Origin: Delphinapterus leucas
Lineage: Eukaryota; Chordata; Mammalia; Artiodactyla; Monodontidae
Length of the DNA stretch: 64,000 bases
NCBI RefSeq assembly: GCF_002288925.2
Contig: NW_022098063.1
Location: forward strand, 4,529,804 to 4,593,803
Direction: 5' to 3'
The notes below the pieces were generated by a model. That model was not told the origin of the DNA, made no database searches, and saw only the letters and a list, made by a program, of their open reading frames with translations. The position numbers and the translations under genes are program-made. Positions 11,920-24,380 of the stretch are shown here, one piece after another. Every line of letters begins with the position of its first letter. The first letter of the stretch is position 1.

Positions 11920-13145
11920 GTATATATCCTCGTGTGAAACATTATCAAACAGATCATGTGTTAGGCCATGAAAGAAACCCAAACCAACATAAAAGAAGGG
12001 AAAATCACACAATCTGTATTCACTGTCTACAACACAATCCAAGTAGACATTCCCAACAAAAGTTAGTTCCTATCCCAAAGAGTCTTTACAAAAACTCTTT
12101 AAAATAATTTTTGGCTTACTGAGATTATAAGAATAAAACAACAAAGTATTTAAAAATGAACAACACTAAAAGCAGTATATATAAAAATTTGTGCTGTGGG
12201 ATATGGTCAAAGTGGTAGGCAGAAGAAAATGTGTAGCTTTAGAACCATATATTAGCAAATGAGAAAAATAGAAATTAACTGAACTGAGTGCTCAATGTAA
12301 GAAGTTAGAAAAAGAACAAAATGAATTAGAGAAACCTATAAAGAAAGACTAACAAAGATAAGGACAAAAATAGAAGATAAAGACAAAATAGAAAACAAAT
12401 GCATAAACAAAATCAGGAGAGTAGATCAATAACAACATTTTCTTTCATTACCTTTTTTAAATCTAGAAAATAGAAGACACTAAGATAACAATAATAAGAA
12501 ATGTGAAGGGGACATAATTATAGATATAACAAATTTTTTAAAGATTATAAGTATGTATAAATATTACCAATATATTTGAACATTAAATTTGAAAATTTTT
12601 TTGCAAATATGAAAGATTAAAATTGAATAAAGAAGTAGTTAGAAAACCTAAAATCTAAAGCCATAGAAAACATCTAAAATTTGTAATATCTTCTTAAGTC
12701 TCAGGCAGTTTTATGAGTAAAGTCTTCCAAAACTTTAAGGAGAGGATAGTCCTCATGCTCTAGAACAGAGAAAAACATGGCACAATACTCAACTTATTTG
12801 AGGAACCTAACACTTCGTTTTACATGGGTCCAAAAATCTGAAATGAATTCTTTACAAATGTAATTTAGCAGTGAATATATTATGATCAACATAGAGGTCA
12901 TTACAATAATGGAAGAAGGGCCTACTTTTAAAAAATCCATTGATGTAATCACTATTTTAAAGAACATATGAAGAAATAGCAATTCATTATCATCTCACTA
13001 AATGTAGGAAAGCATTTTGTAAGAATAAATACCAACTTTAAAGAAAAATCCAGAGAAACTAGGAATAAATGAAACTTCTTTACGTTGATGCAGGCATCAA
13101 CATCAAGCCTCATTTCTGAGGGTAGACTAGGACTATGGCAAGTGC
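11920..13145 (+). mobile_element. Old L1 ORF2 remnant
   Basis: A-rich plus-strand DNA following the order of L1 ORF2 from late endonuclease into reverse transcriptase: 'gtgttaggccatgaaag' near 11960, 'gtgctgtgggatatgg' near 12193, 'aagaacaaaatgaattagag' near 12314, and 'gaaactaggaataaatgaaac' near 13055. Many stops and frameshifts; no intact frame. It is dead sequence of the L1M age class. Confidence 0.7.
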
Positions 13146-13199
13146 TTATACTTGTATGTTGATATCCTCCCCAAACCAGTATAGAATAACCAGAACACA
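13146..13199. repeat. 54-bp element shared with 9241-9294
   Basis: This is the second copy of the shared segment, in the same orientation. It sits directly after recognisable L1 ORF2 sequence, so it may be L1-derived. Confidence 0.75.
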
Positions 13200-13535
13200 T
13201 CATATCATGCCTTCAGCGTAAGTAAAGGGTAAAAGATGCTGAATTTCAAATTAACTGTTAATAAAAAATGAAAAAGCACCAAATCCCAGTGAGTGAATGC
13301 CCATGCTTCTGGTGTAAGTGTTTGGGGCAAGTAAGGGCAGCCGCAGTAAGGGCAGAAAAACTGGGTGGAAGAGAGAAGTAGAGAGCTGGGGTGTGCCTGG
13401 AATTGCTTGAAAGCAGCCACCTGAAAGAGAAAGTTCATTTGAAACATAAAAATAATAATAAAAAATAACTGTCCTGTTAGATTAGAGCACTGATCATAGA
13501 GAGGGTCTTAAAATTATGCATGATATGAAGTGGCA
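13200..13535. other. No gene seen; unassigned
   Basis: Purine-rich DNA between L1-like blocks. The open frame on the minus strand at 13205-13447 has no recognisable domain. Confidence 0.4.
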
Positions 13536-13539
13536 GTCT

Positions 13540-14612
13540 TTAAAAAGCATATCTTCTGGGTGAAGAAGGCAACAAGGGTGGTAAAGGGAAAGTTAAGGGT
13601 AAATTTTAGTGTACTTTGAGACAAAAAAGAAGGAAAAAACCCAGAGGACCACAATTCCATCTCCAAAAAAATAACCTCCCCCCAGAAGCACACAAACATA
13701 GTACTAGGAAGTGAGAGGTTTTTCAAAAAGTAAAAGGATGGAGACATGTCAAAGGGACACAGGACCCAACCTGAAATAATTGCCAATGAGCAAAGGTGGA
13801 ATATTTTGAGCAACAAAATATCGGATTATAAACCAAAGTATAAAATAATATAGATGAGTCCATACTGCTATAAATAAATGATGAAATAAACTCATAAATG
13901 GGGAAGAACAGACTACTTTTTCTATATAAGAATTCTAAATAATATATGTTGGTATTCCCCTCTCCAGGAGGTAAAGCTTAGATCCTCCCCTTTTGACTGT
14001 GGACTGGACTCTATGACTTGCTGCCAAAGAATAGAGTGAGGAAAAGGAAAAATAGGAACTTTACAGTGGAGAAAACTGGCAAATGCTACCTTTATCAAGC
14101 AATCAAATTTAACATCACTAATGAAAACATGAGGATATCCTGTACCCTGTGATGTGGTATGATGAGAAAATCACCTCAACTCTGGTATTCTTTCCAAACA
14201 CTGTCTTGTTTCTTTCCAACTCTAAACCTAGTCTAATTTGAGAAAAAAATCCAGCCAAACTGAAATTGAGGGGCAGTCTGTAAGATATCTGATTAGTATT
14301 TCTAAGAACTGTCAAGGTCATGAAAAATTAGGGAAGATTGAAAAGATTTCATAGAGCAGAGGAAAGATGGCAACTATATGCCATGTGTTAACTTGGATTG
14401 GATCTTGGAACAGAAAAGCATAGTAGTGGAATAACTGGTGAAATCCAGATAAAGTCCAGAGTACAGTTAATAGTAATATACCAAGGTTGTTTTTTCCTAG
14501 TTTTTATAATTAACACTAGGGGAAACTGAAATTGGCTGATGGGTATACAGGAGTTCTCTGTACTCTTTGCAGCTTTTCTATAAACCTAAAATTATTCCAA
14601 AATGAATATAGA
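13540..14612 (+). mobile_element. Old L1-type 3' UTR
   Basis: The last 300 bases follow a familiar old L1 3' UTR: 'ggatcttggaacagaaaagc' near 14401, 'aactggtgaaatccagataaagtcc' near 14433, and 'ttctctgtactctttgcagcttttctataaacctaaaattattccaaaatgaa' at the end, running into an A-rich tail. The left part is less certain and includes a block (13960-14040) that can also appear in LTRs. Confidence 0.65.
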
Positions 14613-14639
14613 AACAAACATACAGACAAAAACATTGAA

Positions 14640-15620
14640 TCCATCTACTAAAGAAACTGGACTTTGCTCACTGATAGAAGATGGCACCTTTGAATTAGGA
14701 ATCTAGAAAAGCACCTCAAATTTGCAAAATGAATAGAAAAAAATGGGATACATCTATATAAAATTACTGTATCCAAAAATGAGAATTAATCTGCCTCAGC
14801 TGATGACGGTTCCCCTGTCCAAACAAACAAGCAAAGCAACCCAGAAGCATTAGAGAACTGTCAGGCATCTGTCCAAACTGATGAAACGTATTTCAACGAG
14901 CATTTGGGGATATGATAGCCTATCTTGAGTCAGAAATACAAAAGCCAAAAACAGAAATAGACAAAATCAAAGAAAGAAATGAAAAGAGAGTTGATTAAAC
15001 TCCTGAAAGAAATAGAAGAAAGGAGACCAAATCATCTCACAAATGAAGACTAAATTACAAGTTGCCAAAGGGAGAATAGACTCAAAAGGAAATTTAATAG
15101 GAGCATTCAAGAAAGACAGAAAATAACCAAAGAATAAAAGTGGGATAAAGATAGAAGTAAAAAGGGTCAGAGAGGAAGTGGTTGAAACGGAAGAAAAAGA
15201 AGAAATAACAAATGTTTGATTAGAGCCCTTGAAGAAGAAACAAAATATGAAAACAAAACTGACATTTAAAACCTTAATTCAAGAGAACTTTTTAGAAATT
15301 AAAAAGATCTAGTTCTACATGTTAAAAAAGCTCACTGAATACATGTAGAAATTAACCCAGAAAAATTAACTTTAAGATGTACCTGAGAAAAATAATTAGA
15401 CTTAAGAGATAAAAAATCTTCAAGGCCACCAGGCATAAGGATCAAATAACAAAAGGTGTCAGATGATGATTCCTCAAAAACAAACTAAGAAATAAAGGCA
15501 ACTATGGAGCAGCATTGTCAACAAAGTGAAAGTGTGAATAAAAAATTTATATCTAGCCAAGATATCCTTCAAGTAGCAAAGGTATCAGTAAACAATTTTA
15601 AACATAGAGCAACTTAGGGA
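14640..15620 (+). mobile_element. HAL1/L1 ORF1-like remnant
   Basis: A-rich sense sequence with repeated glutamate/lysine-coding stretches, as in the coiled-coil part of L1 or HAL1 ORF1. It leads to a 'gccaagatatccttcaagta' block near 15556 that matches the end of HAL1/L1 ORF1. Stops are frequent. HAL1 is preferred because ORF2-like sequence does not follow continuously, but this is not certain. Confidence 0.5.
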
Positions 15621-15639
15621 ATTCCCGTTATTTCCACCA

Positions 15640-16990
15640 CTATTCATCATTATATTGGAGGTATTGACCAATGCAATTAGAGAAGCAAAATCAGCTAGGG
15701 AATAAGAATCGAAAATGAAGTAAAACTATTTCAGTTTTAAAGTTTTAAAGATGATAAATTACCAAGTCAAAGATCCACTTTTTAATAAATAGTGCTTAAA
15801 AAACTGTTTACCCCTTTGGAAAAGATAAAATTCGGTCATTCACTCACACCACACACAAGAATAAACTCCAAATGCATGCAGATTTTAAACATAAAACAGA
15901 GTGGTAGAAGAAAAAGGAGTGAATTCCTCTATATTCTGGGTATAAGGGAAGGTTTTCTAACTATGATTCAAAATCGAGAGGCTTTGAAAGAAAAAGTTGA
16001 TAAATTTCACTACAGAAAAATAAAAATCTGTATGTCAAAAAGCACCATACACAAAGTCAAAAGACAAGTGACAAACTGGCAGAAAATATTTCAGCAAATA
16101 TTGCAGTCAAAGGATAATATCTCTATTGAATATAGTACTCTTAAAAATTGAGAGAATAAAATCCAAAAACTTGACAGGAAAGTGAACTAATGATATAAAC
16201 TGATAATTAAAAAAAGATAAAAATCACCTTTAAATTAATGAAAAGCTCTTCAACTTCACTCATAATTACAGAGATGCAAATTAAAACTACATTGTGATAC
16301 CAGTTCTCACTGATCCTATTGGTGAATATTAAAAATAGTATGACAGAAAATGCTGTTGATGAGGCTGGGAAAACAGTCACTTTCATATAATATTGGTGAA
16401 AATGCAAACTGGTACATCCCATTTGGAACGGAATCTAGGAAAATCTAACAAAATTATATATGCACTTACCTTTTGACTCAGCAATCCCACTTCTAGAAAT
16501 TAACTTGACGATATACCTCCCCAGATCTCAAAATACGTATATGCACATGGCTATTTATGGCAGCATTTAAAAATTTTCAAAATACCACTTAAGGAAACAA
16601 ATACCCATATACAGGACAGTGATTGAGTAAACCAAATAAACTCCACACAGTGGAGGGTTAGTGGGGAGAATATCTAAGAATAAAAGTATGTATGATTTCT
16701 GGGGGTATATTGTTAAGTGAAAAATATAAAATGCATAAGAGTATCTGTAGTACGCTATCTTTCATGAAAGAAAGAAGAGGAAATAAGACAACATCTATGC
16801 TCATTTGTGCAATGCCCCCTCCCCTGCCAAAAAAAAAAAAAAAAAAACAAACATAGGAAGGGCTGGTGAAACAGAATGGTATGAGGGATAGGAATGGGGT
16901 AGAAGGGATGGAGAGAGTGACACTTCTCTGCGTATGCCTCTTGCTATATTTCTGACTTTTAGAATCATGTTAATGTTTTTCAATATATAT
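15640..16990 (+). mobile_element. L1 ORF2 C-terminal half and 3' UTR
   Basis: This follows L1 ORF2 from a reverse-transcriptase block near 15650 ('ggaggtattgaccaatgcaattagag') through the C-terminal domain. A 119-codon open frame at 15792-16151 is a remnant of it. Later blocks are 'acagagatgcaaattaaaac' near 16268 and 'cagcaatcccacttctagaaat' near 16481. A run of about 19 A lies near 16830. It is an old, inactive L1M-class copy. Confidence 0.8.
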
Positions 16991-17350
16991 GTATTGAATA
17001 TATATGTACTTTTTACAACTTAAAAAAATATGAAATTATTTCAAAATAGACACTTAAAAATTCACACAGAAACCACTCTCTTTATAGTCAGAAATAAGTC
17101 AGTGGTGCCTGCCCTAATTGCCTTCATTGCTGCCATTCTGCTTTGTACTAAAAATCTTAATGCATGCAATAAGGAGAACAAAATGCATATTACGCATTAA
17201 TGTTAGAAGAAAAGTCACATACATATGCAGATGTTGTGTTTGTCTACTTGAAAATTGAAACAGAATCTCAGGACATATGAATTGTGTTTCTAAGAGAGTA
17301 AATCAAAATGAAGGTATAAAAATCCACAGCCTTTCTATGCATGATCAATC
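16991..17350. other. No gene seen
   Basis: AT-rich sequence with short ATAT tracts near 16985-17010. No repeat family recognised. Confidence 0.45.
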
Positions 17351-18880
17351 AACAGGACATATGAGGCAGATGGTGTAAGATGCCAGGTTGAAGGGAATTG
17401 AGGAGTGAATGGAAGCAGGTTATAGAGGCTGTGTGTGCAGGCAATTCTTTTGAGAATTTTGCATATGAAGAGAAGCAATGGCTGGCAGGGTATGTGCAAA
17501 AGGGCAGTTTTCTTTCTTTTTCTTCTTCCTCCCCTTCCTTGTTCTTGAGGAGAAATATTAGAGCATTTGGGGATCTCTACTAGAAATTATCAGTAGAGGG
17601 AGAAAGACTAATATTGCTGGACAGCAATGGTAACCAAGAGCCCTGTGAGAGCATTGGGATAACCTTAGGAAAGAAGAGGACACTTCCTTAATTGAAACAG
17701 GAATTTGTGGCAGATGTGTCCACATGGCAAAGTTGTAGATCTGTTGGTGTAGTGATGAGGAAGCATTGTCAAGCATGAGGCAAAGTCAACATCTGAGGCT
17801 GAGAGGAGGTGGGACATTTGGGGAGACAGGTGAACATGTGAAAGAGTAATCTTAGAGGACTGGAAATCAAGTTTACTATAGAAAGGAGTAGAATTGCTGG
17901 GCAGTTGCGATTCTATTTGCCACTTAAGAATAGGAACTAAAAGTGAAACCATTCTTCCTGGTGGTTTATTTGAATTTCTCTAGCCATATTAAGCTGTTCT
18001 GAGTGCAGGCACAGAAAGGTGAATGGTTGCTTTGTATCCAGAGTGGGGTTTTGCCAGGTGGGTATGATGGAGGGAGAGAGAGGAAGCGGATGGTGTTTGC
18101 CAGCACAAATTATGGTATGATTATAATGATGGAGCATTATAGAGGGAGTGAATGGAAGATGAGCTCTGGGTAGAGAAAAAAGTTACTGGACCAGTGGATT
18201 GGAAGTCATGATGAGGTTGAAGCGTTTAAAAATGGTGGTATTTAAGCAAGTGAGGTAACAAGAGACGAGATTGTCTAGAGAGTGAAATGTTTGCATTCAA
18301 GATGTCAAAGTTGTACAATTTTTGGTGATGACAAGGTCCAAACGTGGTTTGACCATGAGAATAGGGGACTAAAAGTGAAGTCGTGTCACAAAATAAGGAG
18401 GTCAAGAATTTGAGTGTCCCAGGGTGTCAGTGAGGTCTTCTATACATGTGTTGGTATTATTAAAATGATAAAAGGCATTAGGGTGCAAAGGAAGGTTGTA
18501 AGCCAGGAGCAAGGTGGTATTGCCAGATGGCATACCCTCGCAGAATAGGGGGTTTGTAAGAGGGTGAAGGTGCAATGGGGTGGACATGGCAATGAGAAAC
18601 AGGGAGGACAACCCGCCCACCACAACATGAAACTTAAGACGAGAACAGCTTGTATCAGAGCCTACCCAGGGATGCTTCGATCTCAAGAGGTAATCAGATT
18701 TCAATTAAATGAGAAAGTGGGGGAGCTATTCCAAGAAGATGAGTATGTAGGATTGTTTGCTGATCACCAACACGAGTGAAAGTCTCTAGGAGAAAGGGGA
18801 TCAAAGGCAGATTGGCTCAGACGGGATAGATAGAGCAGTGTGGGTGTAAAGGTTTCAGTAACAGTAACCACGGAAGGTTG
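17350..18880. other. Unassigned purine-rich block
   Basis: About 1.5 kb with strong A/G over C/T asymmetry on the plus strand, rich in 'gtgggaga', 'gaggtgg' and 'atgatgg' type strings. It looks like a coherent old interspersed element in antisense (LINE or DNA transposon), but I cannot match it to a family. Minus-strand open frames of 95-100 codons (17665-17952, 18402-18704) overlap each other in different frames and show no domain. Confidence 0.4.
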
Positions 18881-19620
18881 TACTATGATTTGAATCATGA
18901 TAGGATTCATCCTGTTCATTTTCTAAAGGGGCAGGAATTTGCTTCACTGTATTTGGGTACAAGAAATATAATATTTATTTTATTTTTCCCTATTAAATCG
19001 TACTCAGCTCTGAGTCTTTGTCTGCCTATCTGATAAAAAATGAAGTTTTTAGGCATATTTGGTGGACCCCTTCTATTCCCTGGGGTTATGTAAAAATGGG
19101 AGGTTTCTTACACTGTGCAGGGAGTGTGGTTGCCCTTCTGGGCTCCATGTCATAATTGTTGCTGATAAACTGCTTATGGTCCAAATGGTATTTAATTTGA
19201 AGTCAGGCAGTTATTCTGCTTAAAAGGGTCTGTTTGTTTCAGCCCCAGTTTGCCCTGTGAAATTTGACCATGGACTTCTAGGCCTGTGTCTCCTGGTCCA
19301 GCCCCTGGGAATCCACATCCTAGCTTTATGAGAAGGCCCTAGGGTCTCATTCGATGGAGCATTCAGTGGGGTTGGAGCACTGAACTCTGCCACTGGAAGA
19401 TCCCACTTTCCTTTCAATCCTCCATATCTTCACAAAATCCTTTATACCCTGAATTTGGGGAAAACCCCATTTTAACTGTTCCCATGTGCGAAGTCTTTTG
19501 AAACAAATAGCTCTATTCTTTCCAAGAGTTAGGTCTAGAAGATAGAAAACACTGCTTGCCCACAGCGTAGAAGGAAGGGAAAAAGACTGCATTTTTTTTC
19601 ATTTTGAGGCTATAGGGACA
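18881..19620. other. No gene seen; single-copy-looking DNA
   Basis: No recognised repeat. Three overlapping short minus-strand frames have no recognisable product. Confidence 0.45.
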
Positions 19621-19624
19621 TTTT

Positions 19625-20045
19625 TCTTTTGTTTTACACAGCAAAAGTCTATTGTCTTATAGTTCTGGTCAGAAGTCTGAAATGGGTCAAAATCAAAGTG
19701 CGGGCAGAGCTGCATTCCTTCTGCAGGTTCGGGGGGAGAATCTGTTCCTTGCCTTTTCTGGCTTCTCCAGGCTTCCCTCATTCCTTGGCTCATGGCCCCT
19801 CACCACTCCAGCCTCTGCTTTTTTGACCATCTTCTCTGACTCTGACCCTCCTGCCTCCTCACATAAGGACCTTTGTGCTTAGATTGGGCTCACCCAGATG
19901 ATCCAGGATACTGTCCCCATCTCAGCAACTTTAACTGAATCTCATTTGCAAAGTCCCTTTTGCCATGTAAGGTGACATTCATAGGTTTTGGGGATTAGGA
20001 CATGGACAGCTTTGTGCCATTATTCTGCCTACCATCCTGCCACTA
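19625..20045 (-). mobile_element. MLT1-type solo LTR
   Basis: In reverse it carries the MLT1D-like order. In plus coordinates: 'cagaagtctgaaatgg', 'attccttggctcatggcccc', 'cacataaggacctttgtgct', 'cacccagatgatccagga', 'tgcaaagtcccttttgccatgtaaggtgacattcat', then 'attaggacatgga'. Plus-strand open frames inside it are not genes. Confidence 0.85.
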
Positions 20046-20049
20046 TGTG

Positions 20050-20270
20050 GTCGGCTGTATCTGTTCTTCTCTTCTCAAGCCCATGGCCCTCTTCAGGCCC
20101 TCATTGTACCTCTTCTGGAAGAGTCCATCAGCCACCTGACCAGTCTCTTTTTGTCCATCTGGCCCCTCTGCAATCCCTGTCCACTGCAGCTAGGGTGTCT
20201 CACCCAGTGCATATGGGTCATTTTTAAAATCGCACTCTTCTCATCTTCCTCTTAGAGTTGAGCGGGCACT
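20050..20270 (+). mobile_element. Possible L2 fragment
   Basis: The stretch 'cagccacctgaccagtctc' through 'cagctagggtgtctcacccagtgc' and 'atttttaaaatcgcac' resembles the L2 segment that encodes the end of ORF2, in sense. It is weak and short. Confidence 0.4.
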
Positions 20271-21270
20271 CAGATCTTGTCCAGGGGTCTGAATACATTA
20301 CCCATGGCGTGGAAATTTCCAGGGCAGCTAGTCCTTCTGCTTTTAAGATTTCCTGTGACTATACTTTAGAGTGATGAGAGGCACCACTGCCTCAAACAGG
20401 CAGGGTGACCATGGCTTCACTATCTGGCTCCCCGTCCCTTAGAAACTAGCACTACATGTGGAGCTGCAGAAACAGGAAAGACTTCCCCCAAACAGGACTC
20501 CGGGAGTTCTCCACCATTATGCAAATCAGTTAACACCAAACAGTTGCTTTCACAGTCACACAGTCATGGTGCCCAGAGTAATCGTTTCCGTTGCCACCAT
20601 CCGGTGGGTGTGAGAGCTGGGCTCATTTTAAAACATATGACTAATGAGCATGTATCCGGGTGGTCCATCTGGTATTGATCGGGCTGATCTGAAATGATGG
20701 CAATGTAGCTGAGACCCGGGAACACAGTTTATGGGCAACTGACTGAGCTTTCATGACTTTCTGCTTGTGGGGGTTGGTGGTGGGAAGGGAAGGGTTTCCG
20801 TGTCTCCTATTTCACTCAGAATCTATCTTCCCTTTGAGAGCATTTAGTTGAAAGGTATCCAGGCAAATCAATTACCTAATAACTTTGTCACCTTCTGTTC
20901 TCTGGAAAATACAGACAGGGTAACACTGAAATAGTTTTGTGCAGAAGCAGCCTGTGGTCACTCTGGTTCACACCACTTGCCCTTTGTCTTGATCTCACTT
21001 AGGAAGCAGCACATGAGTGTGAGGGGCATCAGCTTCCAGGGAAAACAAATTGAGGGCTACATTCATGGGAAGAAGTGCAAGTTCAATCATCCACTTGAAT
21101 AATTAAGAATAGGAAACACAGGGTAAATCTGATAAATGCAACATGGAAAACAAATGTACTTTAATTCTTTATTATATATATTTATTTGATTTAGATGTAT
21201 GTGACTTTCAGTTTATATTTTGATCTCTAGTATTACCTGGGGTTTTTCTGGAAATGGGCTAAAACCTGCA
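20271..21270. other. Single-copy DNA with an octamer motif
   Basis: No repeat recognised. A consensus POU octamer, ATGCAAAT, lies at 20519-20526, and the surrounding 20450-20760 is more balanced in composition than its neighbours. Whether it is a regulatory element cannot be told from one species. Confidence 0.45.
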
Positions 21271-21274
21271 TCTT

Positions 21275-21805
21275 ATACCTCTATTTTCTATTGCTACCAT
21301 AACAGCTTAACACAAACTGATTATCTTATAGCTCTGAAGCTCGGAAGTCTAACATAGGTTTTAGGCTAAAATCTTGGCGCCTGGGCTAAAGTCAAGGTGT
21401 TAGCAGGTCTGCATCTCTTTCTGAAGTCTGTAAGGAAAAATATCTTCCCTTGCCTAACCCAACTTCTAGGGGCCACCCACATTCCTTGGCTTGTGGCCCC
21501 TTCTTCTGTCTTCAAAGCCACAATATTGCATTTTTCTGACCCTTCTTTCATTCTCACATCTCACTCTCATCACAGCTGGGAAAGGTGCTCCACTTTTAAG
21601 TGCTGTGTGGTTAGACTGGGCCCACCTGGATAATCCAGGATAATCTTCCCCTCTCAAGGTCAGCAGATTAGCAATTTAATTGCTTCTGTAAACTTAATTC
21701 CCCTGCCATGTAACATAACACATTCAAAGGTTCCAGGAATTAAGATGTGGCATCTTTTGGAGTTATTATTATGGGTAAGCTATTGATATGCCTACCACAA
21801 TTTCT
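21275..21805 (-). mobile_element. MLT1-type solo LTR
   Basis: The left end has the antisense terminus ('ttgctaccataacagcttaacacaaactg'). Inside are 'attccttggcttgtggcccc', 'gggcccacctggataatccaggataatc' and 'ctgccatgtaacataacacattcaaaggttcc', the ordered blocks of MLT1D-like LTRs in reverse. It has the same orientation as 19625-20045. Confidence 0.85.
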
Positions 21806-21809
21806 TTTG

Positions 21810-22980
21810 TTTTATAATAATTAGATAATTCCCCTTGTAGGTCTATCAGAATTTATCCTAGTGTGCCAACAGAATTAATCTATGAGGAAAGTTGAATAAG
21901 GACATTGTGGCCCTAGAAGTGGTTCATTTTTTTAATTTTTTGGAGAACTCACTTCTCCCAGCCAAATTCCATACATATATTTTAAAGATTGTTCTAAAAA
22001 TTTTGGTCTACTTGAGTCATAGTATATGTGATTTATATTTTATTTTATTAAGTGTTCCACAGTATCTGTCATCTAATGATATTTGGAATTAGCTTTTATG
22101 TGTATAGATAGTGCCAGGAAGAGGGAAAATTCATTATGAGGAAATAGGTTTAATCTAAGTTTCTGACTCTGGAGTCCTGATTGTACAGTGTCACATTCCT
22201 GTAGGAAATGAAAATGTCTTGAAGAGCTTACTGTCATCACTTGAACATGAATCTTTCAAAATAAAAATGTCAATATTAGTGATTCTGTTAACATTGTCTC
22301 TGGCTCAAAATTTACTTGAAATTTTTAAGACTTTTGACCCTGGTCGTGCCAAAGGCAATGAATTAAATGAAGGTAATGAAATGAAATTACCTTGTCATCT
22401 TTCTGTTTCCGCATTTTCTTCTACATCACATCCATTCCTTCCACCCTCAGAGAATCAGGAATGGCTGCCATGGGGAAGCCACTTCTTTGTATTAAAACTC
22501 TAGGATGCTGTTTGGTTTTTGCCCACCTACCTCCACCTCGGCACTCACCAAGAGTATTCTCCACATAGTGGAAGTTAGGTATCAGAGAGGGTAATTAATC
22601 GTGCCCAAGAACTCATGTCAATATTCACCTCTGGTTCAGCCACTGTAAAAAGCATTATTATTCTTCCCACTTCATGCACATTATAACCTGGTCTCTACAA
22701 TGTTAGAAAATGTACTCCTCTCATCAGTCCTGTAGCAAATGGTCCATGTCAGAGATACACTCTTAGACTGCTGTTTGGCCAGTGTACCAAAAAAGAGGTG
22801 AAAAATAGTTGATATTTTTAATGCCAGAATTCTTGCGTGATGACTCCTGAAAGCCTTGATGCTCTGTAATCAGTTTTTTGAAAAGGTTGGACACAAAAGA
22901 ATGCACTCAGGAAATCACTTACTTTTTCTCTCTGATTCCTGCCTTTAAGCCCATTTCCCTTCTGTTCCTAGATAATATCT
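21810..22980. other. No gene seen; single-copy-looking DNA
   Basis: No recognised repeat. The 94-codon frame at 22219-22503 has a hydrophobic stretch but no splice or promoter context and no recognisable family. Confidence 0.45.
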
Positions 22981-22984
22981 TGGG

Positions 22985-23170
22985 TGGCTGCCAGAGTTCT
23001 TTAGCCACTGAAAAAAATTTATTTTTATACAGTTTTTAAAGGTTACTTTCCATTTATAGTTATTATAAAATATTGGCTATATTCCCCAGGTCATACAATA
23101 CATCCTTGAGTTTATTTTACACCCAGTGGTTTGTACATCCCACTCTCTGATGCCTATATTGTAATATAGC
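22985..23170 (-). mobile_element. L1 3' UTR fragment (cetartiodactyl type)
   Basis: The run 'taaaggttactttccatttatagttatta', 'tattggctatattccccaggt', 'acaatacatccttgagt', 'acacccagtggtttgtac' follows the antisense 3' UTR of cetartiodactyl L1. It is 5'-truncated and lacks a clear target duplication. Confidence 0.8.
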
Positions 23171-24380
23171 CACTTTTGAATTGTCTCATAGGAAACGAAC
23201 ATCAGAACATCACCTGTTATGAACAAAAGCTCCTTGCCTCTGTCCACCACAGGCCCTCACCCAGGCTTTTCCCAACCAGCACAAGGGAAAGAACACATGT
23301 AGTTTGTTCATTTACTCGCCTCCCTCTACTTTTTCTTTTACTTGTGGTTGGCGTAAAGGGAGAGCGGAGTAGGGGAAAAATACAGTCTTCGTTGTATTGC
23401 CCAAGTGCTGGCTCTCTCTTATGGGCCCTTGGTTGGCTATTTTGACACCTTCCCACTCCTACACTGAGCCTCTCCCTAGTAGCTGACCTCTTATAACCCA
23501 TCCCTACCTGCTCAGTTCTTGCTCCCTGGAGTACACTTCTGGCCAAACTGGTATTCAGCCAATATAGATCTGTACTGGGTTATCATTTGCTGGAGTCCAT
23601 CCTCATTGTTTGGTGCTGGTGTCTTACTGGTATTTAAAATATTGTCCCTACTTCCAGTCCTTCTTCTTCTGGGGACACTCTCCAGCCTGTGGTCCTCCTG
23701 GGTGATCTCCTCTCAAGGTGACTCAAACCCAGTTACCTTCCATGGGATTCACTTAGTTTATGGCAATGACACTGTCAACACAGCCGGGCTTTCCAGCAGA
23801 CTCTCATGAGCATAGAATCCGGGGAACAGGTATCAAGTTTCCCCAGGAGCTCTTTAACCTCACCCTTCTCTAGCTGCCTGGCAATATCAAAGCCAGCAAA
23901 GCTCTTCATTTGAAAGGAAAAGTGAAAGAAGGAGAAAAAACACAGTCATTTTCTGCCCTTTGTAATTCCTATGAAGACAATTTTCTGACACAACCATATT
24001 CACTATTGAATTCAGGTCTCAAAGTTTCTTATGTCCCATACCGAGTGCCCACTATGAGCAGGAGGGTGTTGGGCTAAGTGCTGCTGGAAAAGCCAAGAGG
24101 ATTTTGTTCTTTAGTCATGCAGTCAATGTACTTGGAGGTTAGAAGGTGGCAAAGATAAAATCTTGACATGAATAGCTCAAAATCTGATCATCATAATAAC
24201 AGAGGTATAGTAAATATGCTGTGAAAATTCAGAAAAGAGAAGTTATTTTCAGCTCAGACGACCAGCCAAAGTGTCATAGAGGAGATAGTGCTTTTTATCC
24301 AGTAAGACTGGATGAGCTAAAACAGTGGCTCTTAATCTGAAAACCAGCAGCAAACACTGGAGGAAGTTAATTTATTAGTG
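23171..24380. other. No gene seen; single-copy-looking DNA
   Basis: No exon or repeat called with confidence. The part at about 24030-24330 is weakly L2-like in reverse. Overlapping open frames at 23176-23445 (plus) and 23217-23546 (minus) are opposite-strand readings of the same DNA without recognised domains. Confidence 0.45.

Noticed and set aside
15792..16151. 119-codon plus-strand frame
   Set aside because: Decayed L1 ORF2 sequence within the plus-strand L1 at 15640-16990.
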